DNA of 64,000 bases. Source: Paragonimus westermani (Eukaryota > Platyhelminthes > Trematoda > Plagiorchiida > Troglotrematidae). Under the pieces are notes generated by a model. That model was not told where the DNA came from, made no database searches, and saw only the letters and a program-made list of their open reading frames with translations. Position 1 is the stretch's first letter; each line of letters begins with the position of its first letter. The position numbers and the translations under genes were made by a program. Below are positions 10,714-21,905 of the stretch, piece after piece. Location of the stretch: NCBI GenBank assembly GCA_008508345.1, contig QNGE01001317.1:7989-71988 (forward strand), written 5' to 3'.

Positions 10714-13108
10714 AAGTTGTATGTTCGAACGACTTCAAGTTACTACTAAAACTCACACAACACACGAGGCAATGCAAGTGTTATAGGCACGGGCACAGCC
10801 CATCTCAGCTGAACTGAATTCTGACTAATGCGCAAAATGTGGTGTACTTTGTTGAACTTAAAGTCCTGTTAAGTATTGGCGTCTAAAACTTTCTTCACTT
10901 AATCTCCGGCCCGATTCTCATCCGGTTCGTCATAACCTACTGCGGCTGAGGTCGAGAGTTCAAAGTAAAAACAGTCTTGTGCAAGTTATCTACAGGTATC
11001 CACTGGATTTCAGTACACCAGTTTATTAACGTTACTACCCCACAGACATTTTAAGTCTCGTATTAGAAGAGAGAATCCTCGTATGTATTCAGAAAAATGA
11101 CTGCAAAAGATCATACTGGCTGCAAGAAAGGCACCTCGTGAGAGATAGAAGGGTTCTGGGGTGAATTTTTCACCACGACCAACTGCAGTGCACCCATCCT
11201 TGACCGCCCTAGATCAGACGACCTCCTAGCAAAACAAGACTCTCTTAAAGACATTTTACGAAATACCGGCTGTTGAAAGTCGAACTTTTGTCGTTGATGA
11301 GAATTTCTTTACAGATACCGTTAACGTTGAATTTACTGGGGCCTGGGATACGGCAAATAGCTGAGTTCTCCTTGAAATAGCTATTTGGTTAAGGCTTTAG
11401 GGGAGTGATTAAACACCTGGGTGCAGAACTGTTTATCCTGTTCGCAAGCAAACTTAAAGTTTCATTGGGAATTTACCCCAAAGTTCTAACGTGACCGCCT
11501 GAGTTATTGTCATTTCTCTTTGTCAGCTTTATGTCAGTCATATGTGGGTTTCTCAGATTGATCCGTGAAGAAAACGTCAAAACTTGGCGCATAATACACC
11601 TATTCACGCGTAATATTAATGTGGGATGCCAGCGTGACATCCATTGATATAAAAGGGATATAAATGTTCAATGCTAACGTGTAGTACACATACAGCTTTG
11701 TCAAGCAGTAACTTCTGAGAGTAAAGTATAGCGATTTGTTGATAACTTGAGATAAACCAGTTAAGGTCGGCAAAGATGAGGCGCGAGTTAACAGTGGACC
11801 AGACAGCAGGACTAGGAAAGAAGTGGGAATAACACCAGAGGCAGGATAACAAGCAGCCACAATGTTGACAGGAGTCGAACGCCACCTCTTGTGGCAGCAT
11901 ATTGCTTCAGGTGTGTGGGAGACAAGTTAGGCGTTCATAACAGTGAGGCACATGGGTATATGAGAACCACACAAATGACTACATTTACGTGAATGACCAC
12001 ACCTCTGGGATCTGGTCGAAGAAAGGTACGGCAGGGATTATATGTGTAACCTTGACCAAGGACAAACTTATGTTCTTTGCATTTGATTGTCCACGCAACT
12101 GAGCTACTAGTGTGGACAAGTCTACACTTTTAGGCCGAAGCCACAAAAGCGGAAGAACAAGTGGCCTGGAGGAACAACCTCTCTTAGTGACCCTCCAACA
12201 GAGAGATTCTAGAATCTCGTAAACCAAGCACCCCTGCTTCAGTGCAAACAAATTAGTGAAACCAAAGAAAGCTGAAAGTCAGCAGGCAGCACTCAAAGTA
12301 CACGGGCGCTTTTCCAGTAGCTTGTTAAATACAAATCATTAGCATCTCTCCTGTCAGGTATCACACAATAAATACTGTTTAGCAGTAGATGAAACCCCAA
12401 GCGACGAAAGAAATCGTCTCGGCCTACATCTAGTAAACCTATTTCAAGACATTCAGTACCCTCCCCACCACCATCAGAGATCTCAGGTTCCTATTGAAAA
12501 GTCTAACCATAAGTGGCCGCCAGGGTAGAAACGTGTTAACTTCGTAGCGTACAGTTCATCTGAAAGTCACAGTATAGTACTAGACTCAACATACTGGCAG
12601 AATGGGTTAGTGATTGAAGTTTTCTCAATATCTAACGCCTAGCCTGTAGAAGTTGTCTAGGTTGATACACTTCACTCGGTCATATCATCAATTGGCAATC
12701 GGTTTTACCAAAGTACGTTTTAAAGGCGGATAACTAGTTATGAAGACAGCCCTTACTCGTCAGCAAACCTGAGCTGATTATTAATGAATACATTGTCTTA
12801 CCGTGCTTTGCCCTATAACCTTCTATCAGACTTTGCCATCTTTCTTCATATGTTGTCCAAGTTTAATAAGGATGAATACAACATCTACATCATCAAATGC
12901 TGAAAATCAGTTTACAACACAACCCACCTACTATACTCGATTGCTGATAGTGAAAACCAACGTGCAGTTAATCAGAACATTTGTCTCTCTCTCACCTTCA
13001 CAAGCCTGTGAAATAGAGGTCAAATCTGCAATGATCCAACAAATGAAAAACATCTCTCAATAACTCCGACCTCTACCAAGCGGCCTGGAGACGCGATGGA
13101 GACGAATG
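10714..13108. other. no gene recognised
   Basis: About 2.4 kb in which I see no motif-bearing open frame, RNA gene or clear repeat. Overlapping minus-strand frames at 11600-11900 and 11985-12251 are not recognisable. Confidence 0.45.
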
Positions 13109-13407
13109 TGTAGAGTTCAAACTAGTTATGGCCGGTCAGTTACGAACAACGCAACCAGTAGACAAGGAATATATTTCCGGCACGCGAAATTGACGAGAGC
13201 GAGCAAAGAGCGAGATGAAACGTTTCTACAGTGGAACGTCAAACGAGCAGGCTGCGGAGCCAAACGTCTGAGTGCCTGGGTGACATGCCGGTAACTATGC
13301 TCGGTCAAGCAAACACTTAAGTGAATACAAAATTTGGGGAAGAGAAAGAGTACCATTGTTAATCGTAACTTAAACGCAGTTAGCAGTACACAAATAGGGT
13401 CGCTACA
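13109..13407 (-). mobile_element. solo LTR of a Ty3/gypsy element, 4-bp target duplication
   Basis: On the minus strand it begins TGTAGCGACC and ends CTCTACA. It aligns along its length with the 299-bp LTR at 16102-16400, and it is also 299 bp by these ends. It is flanked by AATG at 13105-13108 and AATG at 13408-13411, a 4-bp target-site duplication as expected for Ty3/gypsy integrases. No internal region adjoins it, so it is a solo LTR left by LTR-LTR recombination. It sits 139 bp beyond the last tentative IFT27 codon, so it could affect that gene's 3' end or polyadenylation. Confidence 0.85.
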
Positions 13408-13466
13408 AATGTCATATAGTTTACCACAAAATGGGGTAATTCACGTGTTTGAATACTACGGCAAAT

Positions 13467-13496
13467 CTGTCCAGGTATTTGCAAATACCTGGACAG
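13467..13496. repeat. perfect 30-bp palindrome
   Basis: The string ctgtccaggtatttg at 13467-13481 is followed immediately by its exact reverse complement to 13496, with no spacer. It lies between the solo LTR and the last well-supported IFT27 exon, in the expected 3' part of that gene. It could be a cruciform, a transcript hairpin or a remnant of a small DNA element. Confidence 0.8.
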
Positions 13497-13603
13497 CTCT
13501 CAGAACAGTATAGTAGCATTTGCATAAAACGATGAAAATGAGCATTCACTCGTTTAATTCCTCAACAACATCGATGATGTTAAACGAACGAATGAACACT
13601 CAC

Positions 13604-14255
13604 AGCTGATGTCTCATAAAAAGGGATGCTAAACGACTTAGCAAGACGTTCGCCATCATCCGATGTAATTATTCTTCGAGCTTCAAGGTCGGTTTTGTTG
13701 CCAATCAGTACAGCTGCGAGGAATAGAAATGACTAAACGGACACCTACTTGGCAGGTGCATATCCAGTGGACCTTCACGATATTTGCTTAAAGTAGACTC
13801 AGCATAAGAGAAACTGGTTTTGTCCGTCACGTCAAACATGACAATCAGCATGTTGATTTGATCAACCTGTACAAAGTATAAATCTGCTATTTTTGACTAA
13901 CATATTTATCCAGAGGTTCACTGAAAGCACTTTTGCCAGGAAGAGTGTAAATGAACATTTCCTGAGAGAATTTGAAAAAAATTTGTTTTGAACCATACTA
14001 CAGTATCATTAGCATCCGGTATCAAAATGTCTTTTAAAACTAGTTCTGCTGAAACGGACTGTTCAAACATTGGTACCAAAGGAAAACCGTGCGACGTGAA
14101 TTACCATACAATAATTTCTAGGAAACTCCCGGCCATCACTGACAAACGTTTGAACCAATGCGGATTTTCCCGTTGTTGCTGAACCTTGCAAAAGATAATG
14201 GACGCCACATGAGCGTACCTAGCACAACACATTTGCCGCGAATCGTTCTACGCAT
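13604..14255 (-). CDS. IFT27: intraflagellar transport protein 27 (RabL4-like small GTPase)
   Basis: Six minus-strand exons join in phase: 14219-14255, 14105-14184, 13999-14058, 13902-13961, 13749-13866 and 13604-13713. They are split by GT-AG introns of 34, 46, 37, 35 and 35 nt. The start ATG gives MRRTIRGKCVVL. Residues about 13-20 form the P-loop GSATTGKS, followed by the IFT27-like VQTFVSDGREFPRNY. The switch II region reads TLPGKSAFSEPLDK, then VMFDVTDKTSF, the G4 motif GNKTDLEARR and the G5 motif ETSA. In this family the protein is a subunit of the IFT-B train that moves cargo in cilia. The G3 Asp-x-x-Gly is altered (T-L-P-G here versus D-S-A-G in the human protein). The joined exons give 155 residues, about 30 short of the human protein. 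A tentative last exon (13546-13560, after a 43-nt intron) would add only ELNE and a stop. Confidence 0.92.
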
Positions 14256-14702
14256 GCTTTAAAAAACATAAACGTTTGCTGTCAAGACAAATAGAGTAAA
14301 GTGAAAAAATAAAACAAGCGACTAAATTCAAAACAAGTCGCGGAGTTAGACGGATCTTACCAAGACAGGTCCAGTTTTCTGCACACGTAACTTGGTTTAT
14401 CGTTCACTCCTGTGACAGTTTGGGAAGATGAAATCTTCAATCGGAGTAAGACACCGGAAAACATTCAATCGCGTTATAGAGTGTAGAAGCTTTCAGCGAT
14501 TTCAGCGATTTGTACACGGGTTCGAGGCTGGGGGCCCAATCTACCCGGATCCAGTCAGTTTGTTCGTTTCGATGTCCGGCGGTTTTCTGTTGACCTGAAG
14601 GGCAGTCATTGAAAACGGGGTGTAGCACCGCTCTTGGGGGTTACAGAAAGTACCAAGAACAGAGTAAAATAATAATCTAGCAAAACAGGATAAATTATTA
14701 AT
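14256..14702. other. intergenic, no gene recognised
   Basis: Upstream of IFT27 and downstream of the minus-strand LINE. It should contain the IFT27 promoter and 5' UTR, but no specific signal could be assigned. Confidence 0.4.
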
Positions 14703-15830
14703 TTAACGGTTTATTAAGTAGGTGGGAATCCAATAACACTTTGAGACGGTCTTTAGAAGAGCAGCTAACAANNNNNNNNNNNNNNNNNNNNNNNNNNNNN
14801 NNNNNNNNNNNNNNNNNNNNNNNNNNNNNNNNNNNNNNNNNNNNNNNNNNNNNNNNNNNNNNNNNNNNNNNNNNNNNNNNNNNNNNNNNNNNNNNNNNNN
14901 NNNNNNNNNNNNNNNNNNNNNNNNNNNNNNNNNNNNNNNNNNNNNNNNNNNNNNNNNNNNNNNNNNNNNNNNNNNNNNNNNNNNNNNNNNNNNNNNNNNN
15001 NNNNNNNNNNNNNNNNNNNNNNNNNNNNNNNNNNNNNNNNNNNNNNNNNNNNNNNNNNNNNNNNNNNNNNNNNNNNNNNNNNNNNNNNNNNNNNNNNNNN
15101 NNNNNNNNNNNNNNNNNNNNNNNNNNNNNNNNNNNNNNNNNNNNNNNNNNNNNNNNNNNNNNNNNNNNNNNNNNNNNNNNNNNNNNNNNNNNNNNNNNNN
15201 NNNNNNNNNNNNNNNNNNNNNNNNNNNNNNNNNNNNNNNNNNNNNNNNNNNNNNNNNNNNNNNNNNNNNNNNNNNNNNNNNNNNNNNNNNNNNNNNNNNN
15301 NNNNNNNNNNNNNNNNNNNNNNNNNNNNNNNNNNNNNNNNNNNNNNNNNNNNNNNNNNNNNNNNNNNNNNNNNNNNNNNNNNNNNNNNNNNNNNNNNNNN
15401 NNNNNNNNNNNNCAGTCGCTCCATTATCTTGCATGGGATGCTGGTAAGGCTGATCGGTCGATAACTAGCAGGAGAATGACGATCGCCTGTTTTAAATATA
15501 GGTGAGACATTGGCCTCTTTCCATGCCTCCGGAAGAGTGCCTGTCCGAAGTGTCTGTTTAAACAGATCGAAGAGAGGCATCGCCAAACTGACGGCCGCTT
15601 CTTTGAGGATCCGGGGATGGATCTTGTCTGGTCCCATGGCACTATAAGGATTGATCTTAAGCAAGAGATCCTGAACGTCAGACACAGAAAAGTCAGCTGT
15701 CAGGATGGGTTGTTGGAAGTGCCTCTGCGGGAGAATTGGATGCCAGTTTGGCAGTGACATATTATGTTGCGGGTTCGGCACCGGAAAACAAAGAAACTCA
15801 GAGCCATTCGGTTAGTTTTTTTCGATACCG
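14703..15830 (-). mobile_element. CR1/Jockey-like LINE, reverse transcriptase, interrupted by assembly gap
   Basis: From 15781 downward the minus strand reads the N-terminal RT block: SAMGPDKIHPRILKEAA, then LRTGTLPEAWKEANVSPIFK, then ASYRPISLTSIPCKIMERL. Beyond the gap the C-terminus appears as LKTVSKCYWIPTYLINR and a stop at about 14703. The motif order is that of CR1/Jockey-like non-LTR elements. The frame is open from about 15815 to the gap, so this copy may be younger than the other LINEs here. The catalytic YADD box would lie inside the missing bases. No endonuclease domain was found upstream (15830-16100), so it appears 5'-truncated. Confidence 0.9.
14772..15412. other. assembly gap, 641 N
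   Basis: Unbroken run of N. It falls inside the LINE reverse transcriptase, a typical place for an assembly to break at a repeat. Apparent reading frames crossing it on either strand are meaningless. Confidence 1.
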
Positions 15831-16101
15831 GGAGAGAATTTGCTAATTTGAAAAGCAACACTTGAAAACGCGATTCAGCACTGCCTTCTTGGATCACAAT
15901 GATCACCCGTTTTAAACAGGTGAGAATCGGACGACGAATTAAAACCACCTCTGTGAACGCATTTACTGGCCTCAAAAGAGGGACTGCTGCCGCAGTTAAC
16001 GATCCTACAAAAACAATTCACTGTTCAAAACCGGTCTGCTGATTGATCCTGTAAGTCCTATCGGAATGTTCCCGTTGGCCATCATCATGCACCACGGAGA
16101 G

Positions 16102-16400
16102 TGTAGCGACCTTTCTTTGTTCATTGCTAACTGTGTCAAAGCTACGAATAACACTTGTACTCCCTGTTCCCGAATTTGGTACGCGATTAAATGTTTGTTT
16201 GTACAAGTATGGTTACCGGCAAATCGCCCGCACACACAAACGTACTGCTCCGCTGCCTGCTTGCTTGTCGTTCCACTGTATTAACGTTTTGTCCTATCAG
16301 TCGCTTGCTCACGAGTCAACTTCACGTGTCGGTGCTATACTCCTCGTGTATCCCTTGCGCTATTCGTAACCGGCCGACTTCGGTCTGTTTGATTTCTACA
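16102..16400 (+). mobile_element. 5' LTR of Ty3/gypsy element
   Basis: It begins TGTAGCGACC and ends TTCTACA, 299 bp. It aligns with the solo LTR at 13109-13407 through shared blocks such as cgttccactgta and accggcc. Directly after it, cagtgagcccg weakly resembles the primer-binding site used with tRNA-Trp by CsRn1-type elements (inference). The gag frame starts about 90 bases further on. Confidence 0.8.
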
Positions 16401-16489
16401 GATCAGTGAGCCCGTTTAAGCCATGTATCATAATGTACATCTGAGTTCAGTTTTCCCGCATCTGATTACCTTTCGAGCGTGTATAGTGT

Positions 16490-17400
16490 ATGACGAGTGC
16501 ATACATACATGTATATATATATAAACTTATATATCCGTTTGCGTTCACTCAATCGTTATGGGCACTGAGGAGGTCAATTCTGAATTCTCGGTTCCCTATC
16601 ATTGATCACGCTAGTTGTTCCAGGGATCTTGATCCACAGCTGTGGTTCTCCTTGTTGAAAATGGAATTCGGCATTCACTGTAAAACAGATGTTTCCGAAA
16701 AGTTCTCACAGCTCATGACAAACCTTCCCCGAGACAAGCTGAAACTGGCTAGTGATGTCTCAGTAGGCTCGCCAAGCGATCGTTATGAGTCAGCTAAACA
16801 AACGATTCTTAAGGAAACGCAACTGTCCGATGAAATGCGTCTGGAAGAACTGTTACAACGGATACAGTTGGGTGACAATAAGTCGCCGGGTCTTCTTCGG
16901 GAAACTCAACATGCTGCAAGCCAATCTCAGTTGCTGGAGTCGTTTTGGCAAGAGATGTGGATACAACCGCTGCCTGAGTAAACACTGGAGCTACTATCCG
17001 TGTTACCCTCAAGTCCGTTAAGTGACCAAGTGGCTTTGGCCGACGCATTGCAGGAAGATTTCCGAGGCACGGGACTGTCAGCACTAGCTGGGAGGATAAT
17101 TTGTTGACCGCAAAAGACGCCGAAGTAGCTAATCGGCGCAAGTCACTCGAATGTCGTGGACTCAACCCTTCGGAAACAAACCCCGAGAAAGCTTAACTGT
17201 GGCGCAAACTGGCGGAACTTCGCGTCAGCAGTCAGAGTACTAGGTCACCACTCCGAGATCCCCCAACGCGTGGCGGATCACCGCCCGGAATAAAAACTGG
17301 CAGTGTTTCTTGGTACGTTGAGACGTTTGGTTAAAATCTTAACCGATAACGATCGCCGTGCAGCTGTCGTGGTAACAAGCTTTGAACTAGCAGGCCCGTG
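16490..17400 (+). mobile_element. gag: Ty3/gypsy gag (capsid and zinc-motif region), decayed
   Basis: The frame from 16490 to 16981 gives a capsid-type protein: DPQLWFSLLKMEFGI, then MTNLPRDKLKLASDV, then TILKETQLSDEMRLEELL, then DNKSPGLLRE. After an in-frame TAA at 16979-16981 the same frame continues with LELLSVLPSSPLSDQVALAD, as expected for the capsid C-terminus. Around 17300-17390, frame-shifted SWYVETFG and RSPCSC match the CWYH...C...PC zinc motif typical of CsRn1-like elements, with Cys and His replaced. Gag packages the element RNA. Several stops and frame changes make it a pseudogene. Protease and RT are not recognisable downstream. Confidence 0.82.
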
Positions 17401-17537
17401 TGTTTTAGAAACGACGGCCACAGGCCAATCGAAGAACAGTCGACGTTTTTTCTGAATGGTTTAGCGTCCAAAATATCGAAGTAATTTCTTTGGCGGTCAG
17501 TCCACCCTTACTTTCCGATGCTGAATCCATGTTTGCA

Positions 17538-17893
17538 ATGACGTCTGATTCCCGCTTTATTACGTCGTTCTTTGTGTTCGTGCATATATTTGGTCACGAA
17601 CTTATTCAACTTGGCCGAATAAAATCCATGGTTCTTTGATTTTAACGTAAGTTAGTTCATACTATTCTCCTTGTTATTGGACATCTTGATAATAACACAT
17701 TTGATTGTACGGCCGTGTTTTTAAATGGAAATCGGTTGTTGGGCTGGCTGTGGATTCATTAGACTCTCGCTACATCACAGAAATGACTACCTGGGATCCG
17801 ACCTATCGACAAACTTTGCAAATAGACTAAGCTCAGCTCAACAACTCATCGGAATTCTTGAATCAGCAGTCCTCGACAGTATCCGTGTATGAA
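17538..17893 (+). repeat. dispersed repeat module M, copy 1
   Basis: Nearly identical to 31205-31655 over most of its length: both begin atgacgtctgat and both end around tcctcgaca.tatccgtg. Copy 1 lacks about 100 bases that copy 2 has after cgacaaactttgc. The high identity implies a recent origin. It follows gypsy gag here and precedes a gypsy integrase scrap at 31678, so it may be part of a gypsy element, but I do not recognise a protein in it. Confidence 0.8.
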
Positions 17894-18117
17894 CGCTGAA
17901 GTAGACAAATTAAGGGCCGATGACCGCGAATTAGGTGGCCCACACGTGCAGTACTGATTGGACAGATAATGATGAACGTTTGTTGTACCGCTGTGCTGAT
18001 AACTCTCCGATTCTGGCTAATACTAATTTTTAACGCTCTTCACGTCATTGAACCACCCGGCGACTCCCATCCCCAGGTCAGTCGTGGGTAAAGGGTGACC
18101 ACATAGCCCTCAGCCAT

Positions 18118-20370
18118 TTGTGGCCTGGGTGTTTTCAAGGATGCAAGTCAATCTGGAGCACCTTCGTGGATTTTGAACACGCATTGGTGTGTGCCAAGTT
18201 CTCTCTGCAATTCGTCGTTAACCACAGACCGACGTGGTTGAATTGGCAGGGCCACGGGAACTTTACGTTCACCAGTATGCGCTCGTCTCCAATCCTGATT
18301 ACCACCCAAAAGATGCCACCGACACAGTCATATATACAGTGTGTAATACGCAAGTGTGGTATCACCATTTGCAATCACCTGAACACCTCGCTCGCCGGAG
18401 CATTCCACTCGGTAGTGGACATAATTCACTCCGCAAAACTGCGTGTTTGGAACTCTGGAAGCAAATACACGAGGATTGCAAACGCCGGTGAGCACAACAC
18501 GGTATCGCGATTGAACAATCCGCTGCTACCGAGAACTTCCGAAACCTGTTACATTTCATTCAAGTGACGGGTACCAAGATGTCAAGTGTGAGCAAGGTTA
18601 TTTGTAAAAGCAATGACTCGCATAATCACAACGTGGAACAACGCTTAGGATATTGGGCTGAGCACGTACGAAAGCAGTCCGACTGCCCATCCACGTCAGT
18701 AACTACGCCTTCGGGAAATGTCTGTGTTTATTGGTCTGTTAACGTTCCTCCGTCCTCGGAAAAGAGATCTCACCTGGGCTCAAGTTAATGGGACGCCATA
18801 AGGTACCCGGCCAGGCCGAGCTCCCCGCTGCCTGCTTTTTAGACAGAGGTCTGGTGTTAGTTGAAGAGCTGATTGCTGTGTCCCAGAGACTTTGGATCGG
18901 TAAAGTTCCAAATGGTTAGGGTTTGGCTAACAGGTCCTGATTTTCAAAAAGTGCTCACACACTGTGCAAATCGTAGAGAGATTAGCCTGGATCTGTGGCG
19001 TCGAAATTGCTCGCAGCCATTGTACTTCGTAGACTAAACAAAATATGCGAATAAATGATTAACAAGCTGGGTTTCGCTCTGGACGCGGCTGCGATGATCA
19101 CACCTTCAAACTCCGCCGTACGCCTGAACCCCGCCATTCACGTAAAAAGCCAACAGCTGTTACCTTCCTGGACATCAGATGGGCCTTCGTCTCCGTTGAC
19201 AGGGTTACACTCTGGAATTGTTTGTCAAGGAAGAGTGTGCCTGGGAGATGTGCAAAAATCTCAATAGCAATCTACTGTCAGACCTTTAGGTGGGTTAAGG
19301 TTTCCGGTAGAATACCACCGACATTAGGCACTTAGAGTGGAGTCCAGGCCCATCCCTATTCAACTCTGCAGTAGATTTTAATGTGTGCCCTGGCAAGCTG
19401 CCAATACGGTGGTGAGGAACTGCTCCCAGGTACTCGAACTTGAGAAACAGGATATGCGGACGATCTCGCCCTAATGGGCCCACAGGCTCACATGGAGCCC
19501 GGAACAACCTAGAAAGATTAGAGGCTTCAACTGGTCAGTTTGGTATGGCCTTCACACCTAACATCTGTAAGATTTTGCAAGATTATCTAGATATCGCGCT
19601 TGCTTTCGCCCTTCGTGTTGAGCTGTTGGAGGTAATTGGGCAGTTAAGTGAAAAAGACTGACGTGTCGCTGCTTTTCATGATTATGATGACTGAGAAGTT
19701 CGCGCACCTTGGGAGTTGTATCAGTGCTGGTGAAATGTCCGATGAGATCGAAAGTCGCATGGCAAAGGCGTGAATGGCGTTTGTCCATTTACACCCTCCG
19801 TGGCGTCGGCATGACCTCAGTCTTTTTGTGTAAGAGCAGTCCAAATGTAGCGCTCCAAAACCTGGTCTACTTGCCCGGAGGACGTTCACAGAGTATCTGT
19901 TTTCGACCATCAGTATCTACGACGCATTCACGGTATGTGGTGGGAACACCGTGTCAGCAGTGACGAAATTCGCAGATGCATCTTTTGAATTGGTAGACTC
20001 CGTCGACCCTTGAGCATCTTGACCTCCTCTGAGTGGCTTCGATGGCTTGGCTACATCTCACGAATATCAATTCACCGCCTGTCATATCTTGCCTTGTTTC
20101 CTAGTGGTGAGTTTTGTTGGAAGCGGCAGCCTGGTGGTCAGCGCATGGCTCTGGTTCCGGGTATGAAGGCACTAACCGTGATGGTTGCTTCAGTGGGATC
20201 TTTCGGCTTTTTAGCTTGGGTTCGAAGGACACTGCACAGCTCTGGTTAAGGATGCGTGTGATGCGGCGAAGAATAGGATTCAATGGCACTGATGTTGCCA
20301 GTTTCTGTGCGTATCGTTGCAATTGGCTCTCGTTTACCCCTCCAGATTTTTTGCCCCTAATCAATGTAGA
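18118..20370 (+). mobile_element. flatworm CR1/Jockey-like LINE, decayed
   Basis: Recognisable blocks follow in order on the plus strand but in changing frames. There is an endonuclease tail (HALVCAKFSLQF), then the inter-domain region (VELAGPRELYVHQYALVSN), then SVSKVICKSND and EQRLGYWAEHVRKQ. The RT finger/palm region follows near 19000-19250, with a Leu-Asp-Ile-Arg-Trp-Ala-Phe-like motif A. The catalytic box GYADDLALMGP at about 19450 is intact. The thumb (FAHLGSCISAGEMSDEI), EWLRWLGYISRISIHRL and GMKALT then run toward the end near 20370. Every domain is interrupted by stops or frameshifts. The same family probably produced the fragment at 5283-5945. Confidence 0.85.
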
Positions 20371-21754
20371 CTAAATTTTTCCTTTCGTATTATGCTACTT
20401 TCGTCACTGCATGCCATCGTTGCAAGTTATATGTATATATGTGTACGTATATATACTGGAACTCTCTCTACCATTGAAGGATGTGCTAGGGAAATGTCTG
20501 TATCCTGACTATACATATACTACCTTGGTGGAGAGTTTCAGTGTGTAGCTCTATGGATTCTGAAAGTTAATTGCCAGCCTTCTATGAGAACAACAGAATT
20601 CATGCATCCGACAGAGTGCTGAAATGATTAGTAAAGCAGCCGTCAGGATTAAGCAGATCTTTATGCTCACGGACATTTTCTCGAGCGTTGTTCCTAGTCC
20701 GCGAATTGCAGTAGCTACACGCACCTATGACGCTATAGTAATCAAGCCAATCTGTGGGCGGTTTCCACTGGAATTACGAGTCTTTCTCAAAAATGGAGCG
20801 ATGGTGACAAAACTCATCATAAGAAGCAGCCTCACCGACTGAGGTTTTTCTGAATAAAGCCGTCAGCTCTTTAGCAAAAGTTATGCTCACGTCCACACTA
20901 ATGGCGGACGGCAATTCATCTCGAACTAGGTGCCACGTGGCTTCAAAAATTAGATTTCAAGTGAGATCTCTGCTTCCGCGACAGAGAAACATCAATAGGC
21001 TGGTGGTCACATGACGTCGCGTATTCATCGGTACAGGTGGTCATGTAAGCAGCCGTTGGAAGTGTTCAGCCCCATGTCCTGAGCATCGCTACAGGTTATG
21101 GATAGGCTTTCCGTTGGTATCGTAGAATGATTCATGCACACCTAGCTTCCCGCTGCCTGCTTTTTGAGTGGGGTGGAAAAGTTTTTGAGAGTTCGCGGTT
21201 TGGTTCAACCGACAGCTTTTAGCAAGCCTTGATATTCTTCGGTTGCTTTTGCAGGTTCGCGCGGATAGTTTTTCACACTAAATTGCACTTGCCGCCGGAT
21301 GAAATATTTGGACGGTTGGTCAGTGGTACGAACAAATTTCCAATGACCATTCTTACTTTCCCACAGATTGTCCCATTGATCTCTTACACTCTCACTTGAC
21401 TGCTCTGGGCTCCCAAAAACAATTTTCGAAAACTTCATGATGCACCCACGTTAGGGTTACATCACATGCAAACATATGTCCACACTAGTCACTTGCATTC
21501 GTAGCACAGTGCACTATTTTCATGGCTATCTTTCATCACTTTGAAGCCCTTGCCTGATTTCCCAACATTATCATCCATCTTTCCTATAAGCTTGTCACTT
21601 CCCCTCCTCTGCCTGAGATTCGCTTACCAGGTAATCCTGTGATCTTAGTGACTGGTCTAACCCTTGTACGGTGGCCGAAAGAACGCCTTACGCTTCATCC
21701 GAGTTAACAGTAACCTTGTGTCGCTTGCCTGGAATTCCCATTCAGTACTGGCGT
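20371..21754. other. no gene recognised
   Basis: A TA/TG-rich patch occurs at about 20430-20460. The bases at 21146-21172 resemble 18813-18835 inside the LINE (a shared cccgctgcctgcttttt), so a scrap of the same LINE may lie here. A minus-strand open frame at 21205-21438 is protein-like but unrecognised. Confidence 0.4.
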
Positions 21755-21905
21755 CAAGTAGATATGTCTTCTGGTGGTTGTGTACAGCAGTGGTGTTGGT
21801 CGTAGCTTGGGTTGATGGTTTTGGTGTTGATATGTCTGCCGATGTTAACACTTAGTTTGCAACCTAAATTCCAAGCTCGGTGGACATACCAGTGCCAAGA
21901 CATGT
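21755..21905. mobile_element. second copy of the palindromic insertion family
   Basis: It matches 3061-3226 in order: ggttgtg, gtggtgttg, tgggttgatggttttggt, gttgatatgt, then cctaaattccaagctcgg and ggacataccag. The central part containing both AACGTTTGC arms is deleted, leaving arms of about 45 bases with more mismatches. No clear target duplication was found. Confidence 0.65.

Noticed and set aside
14703..15505. Open frames of 240-340 codons crossing the gap
   Set aside because: Most of their length is N, so they have no meaning except for the RT parts on the minus strand.
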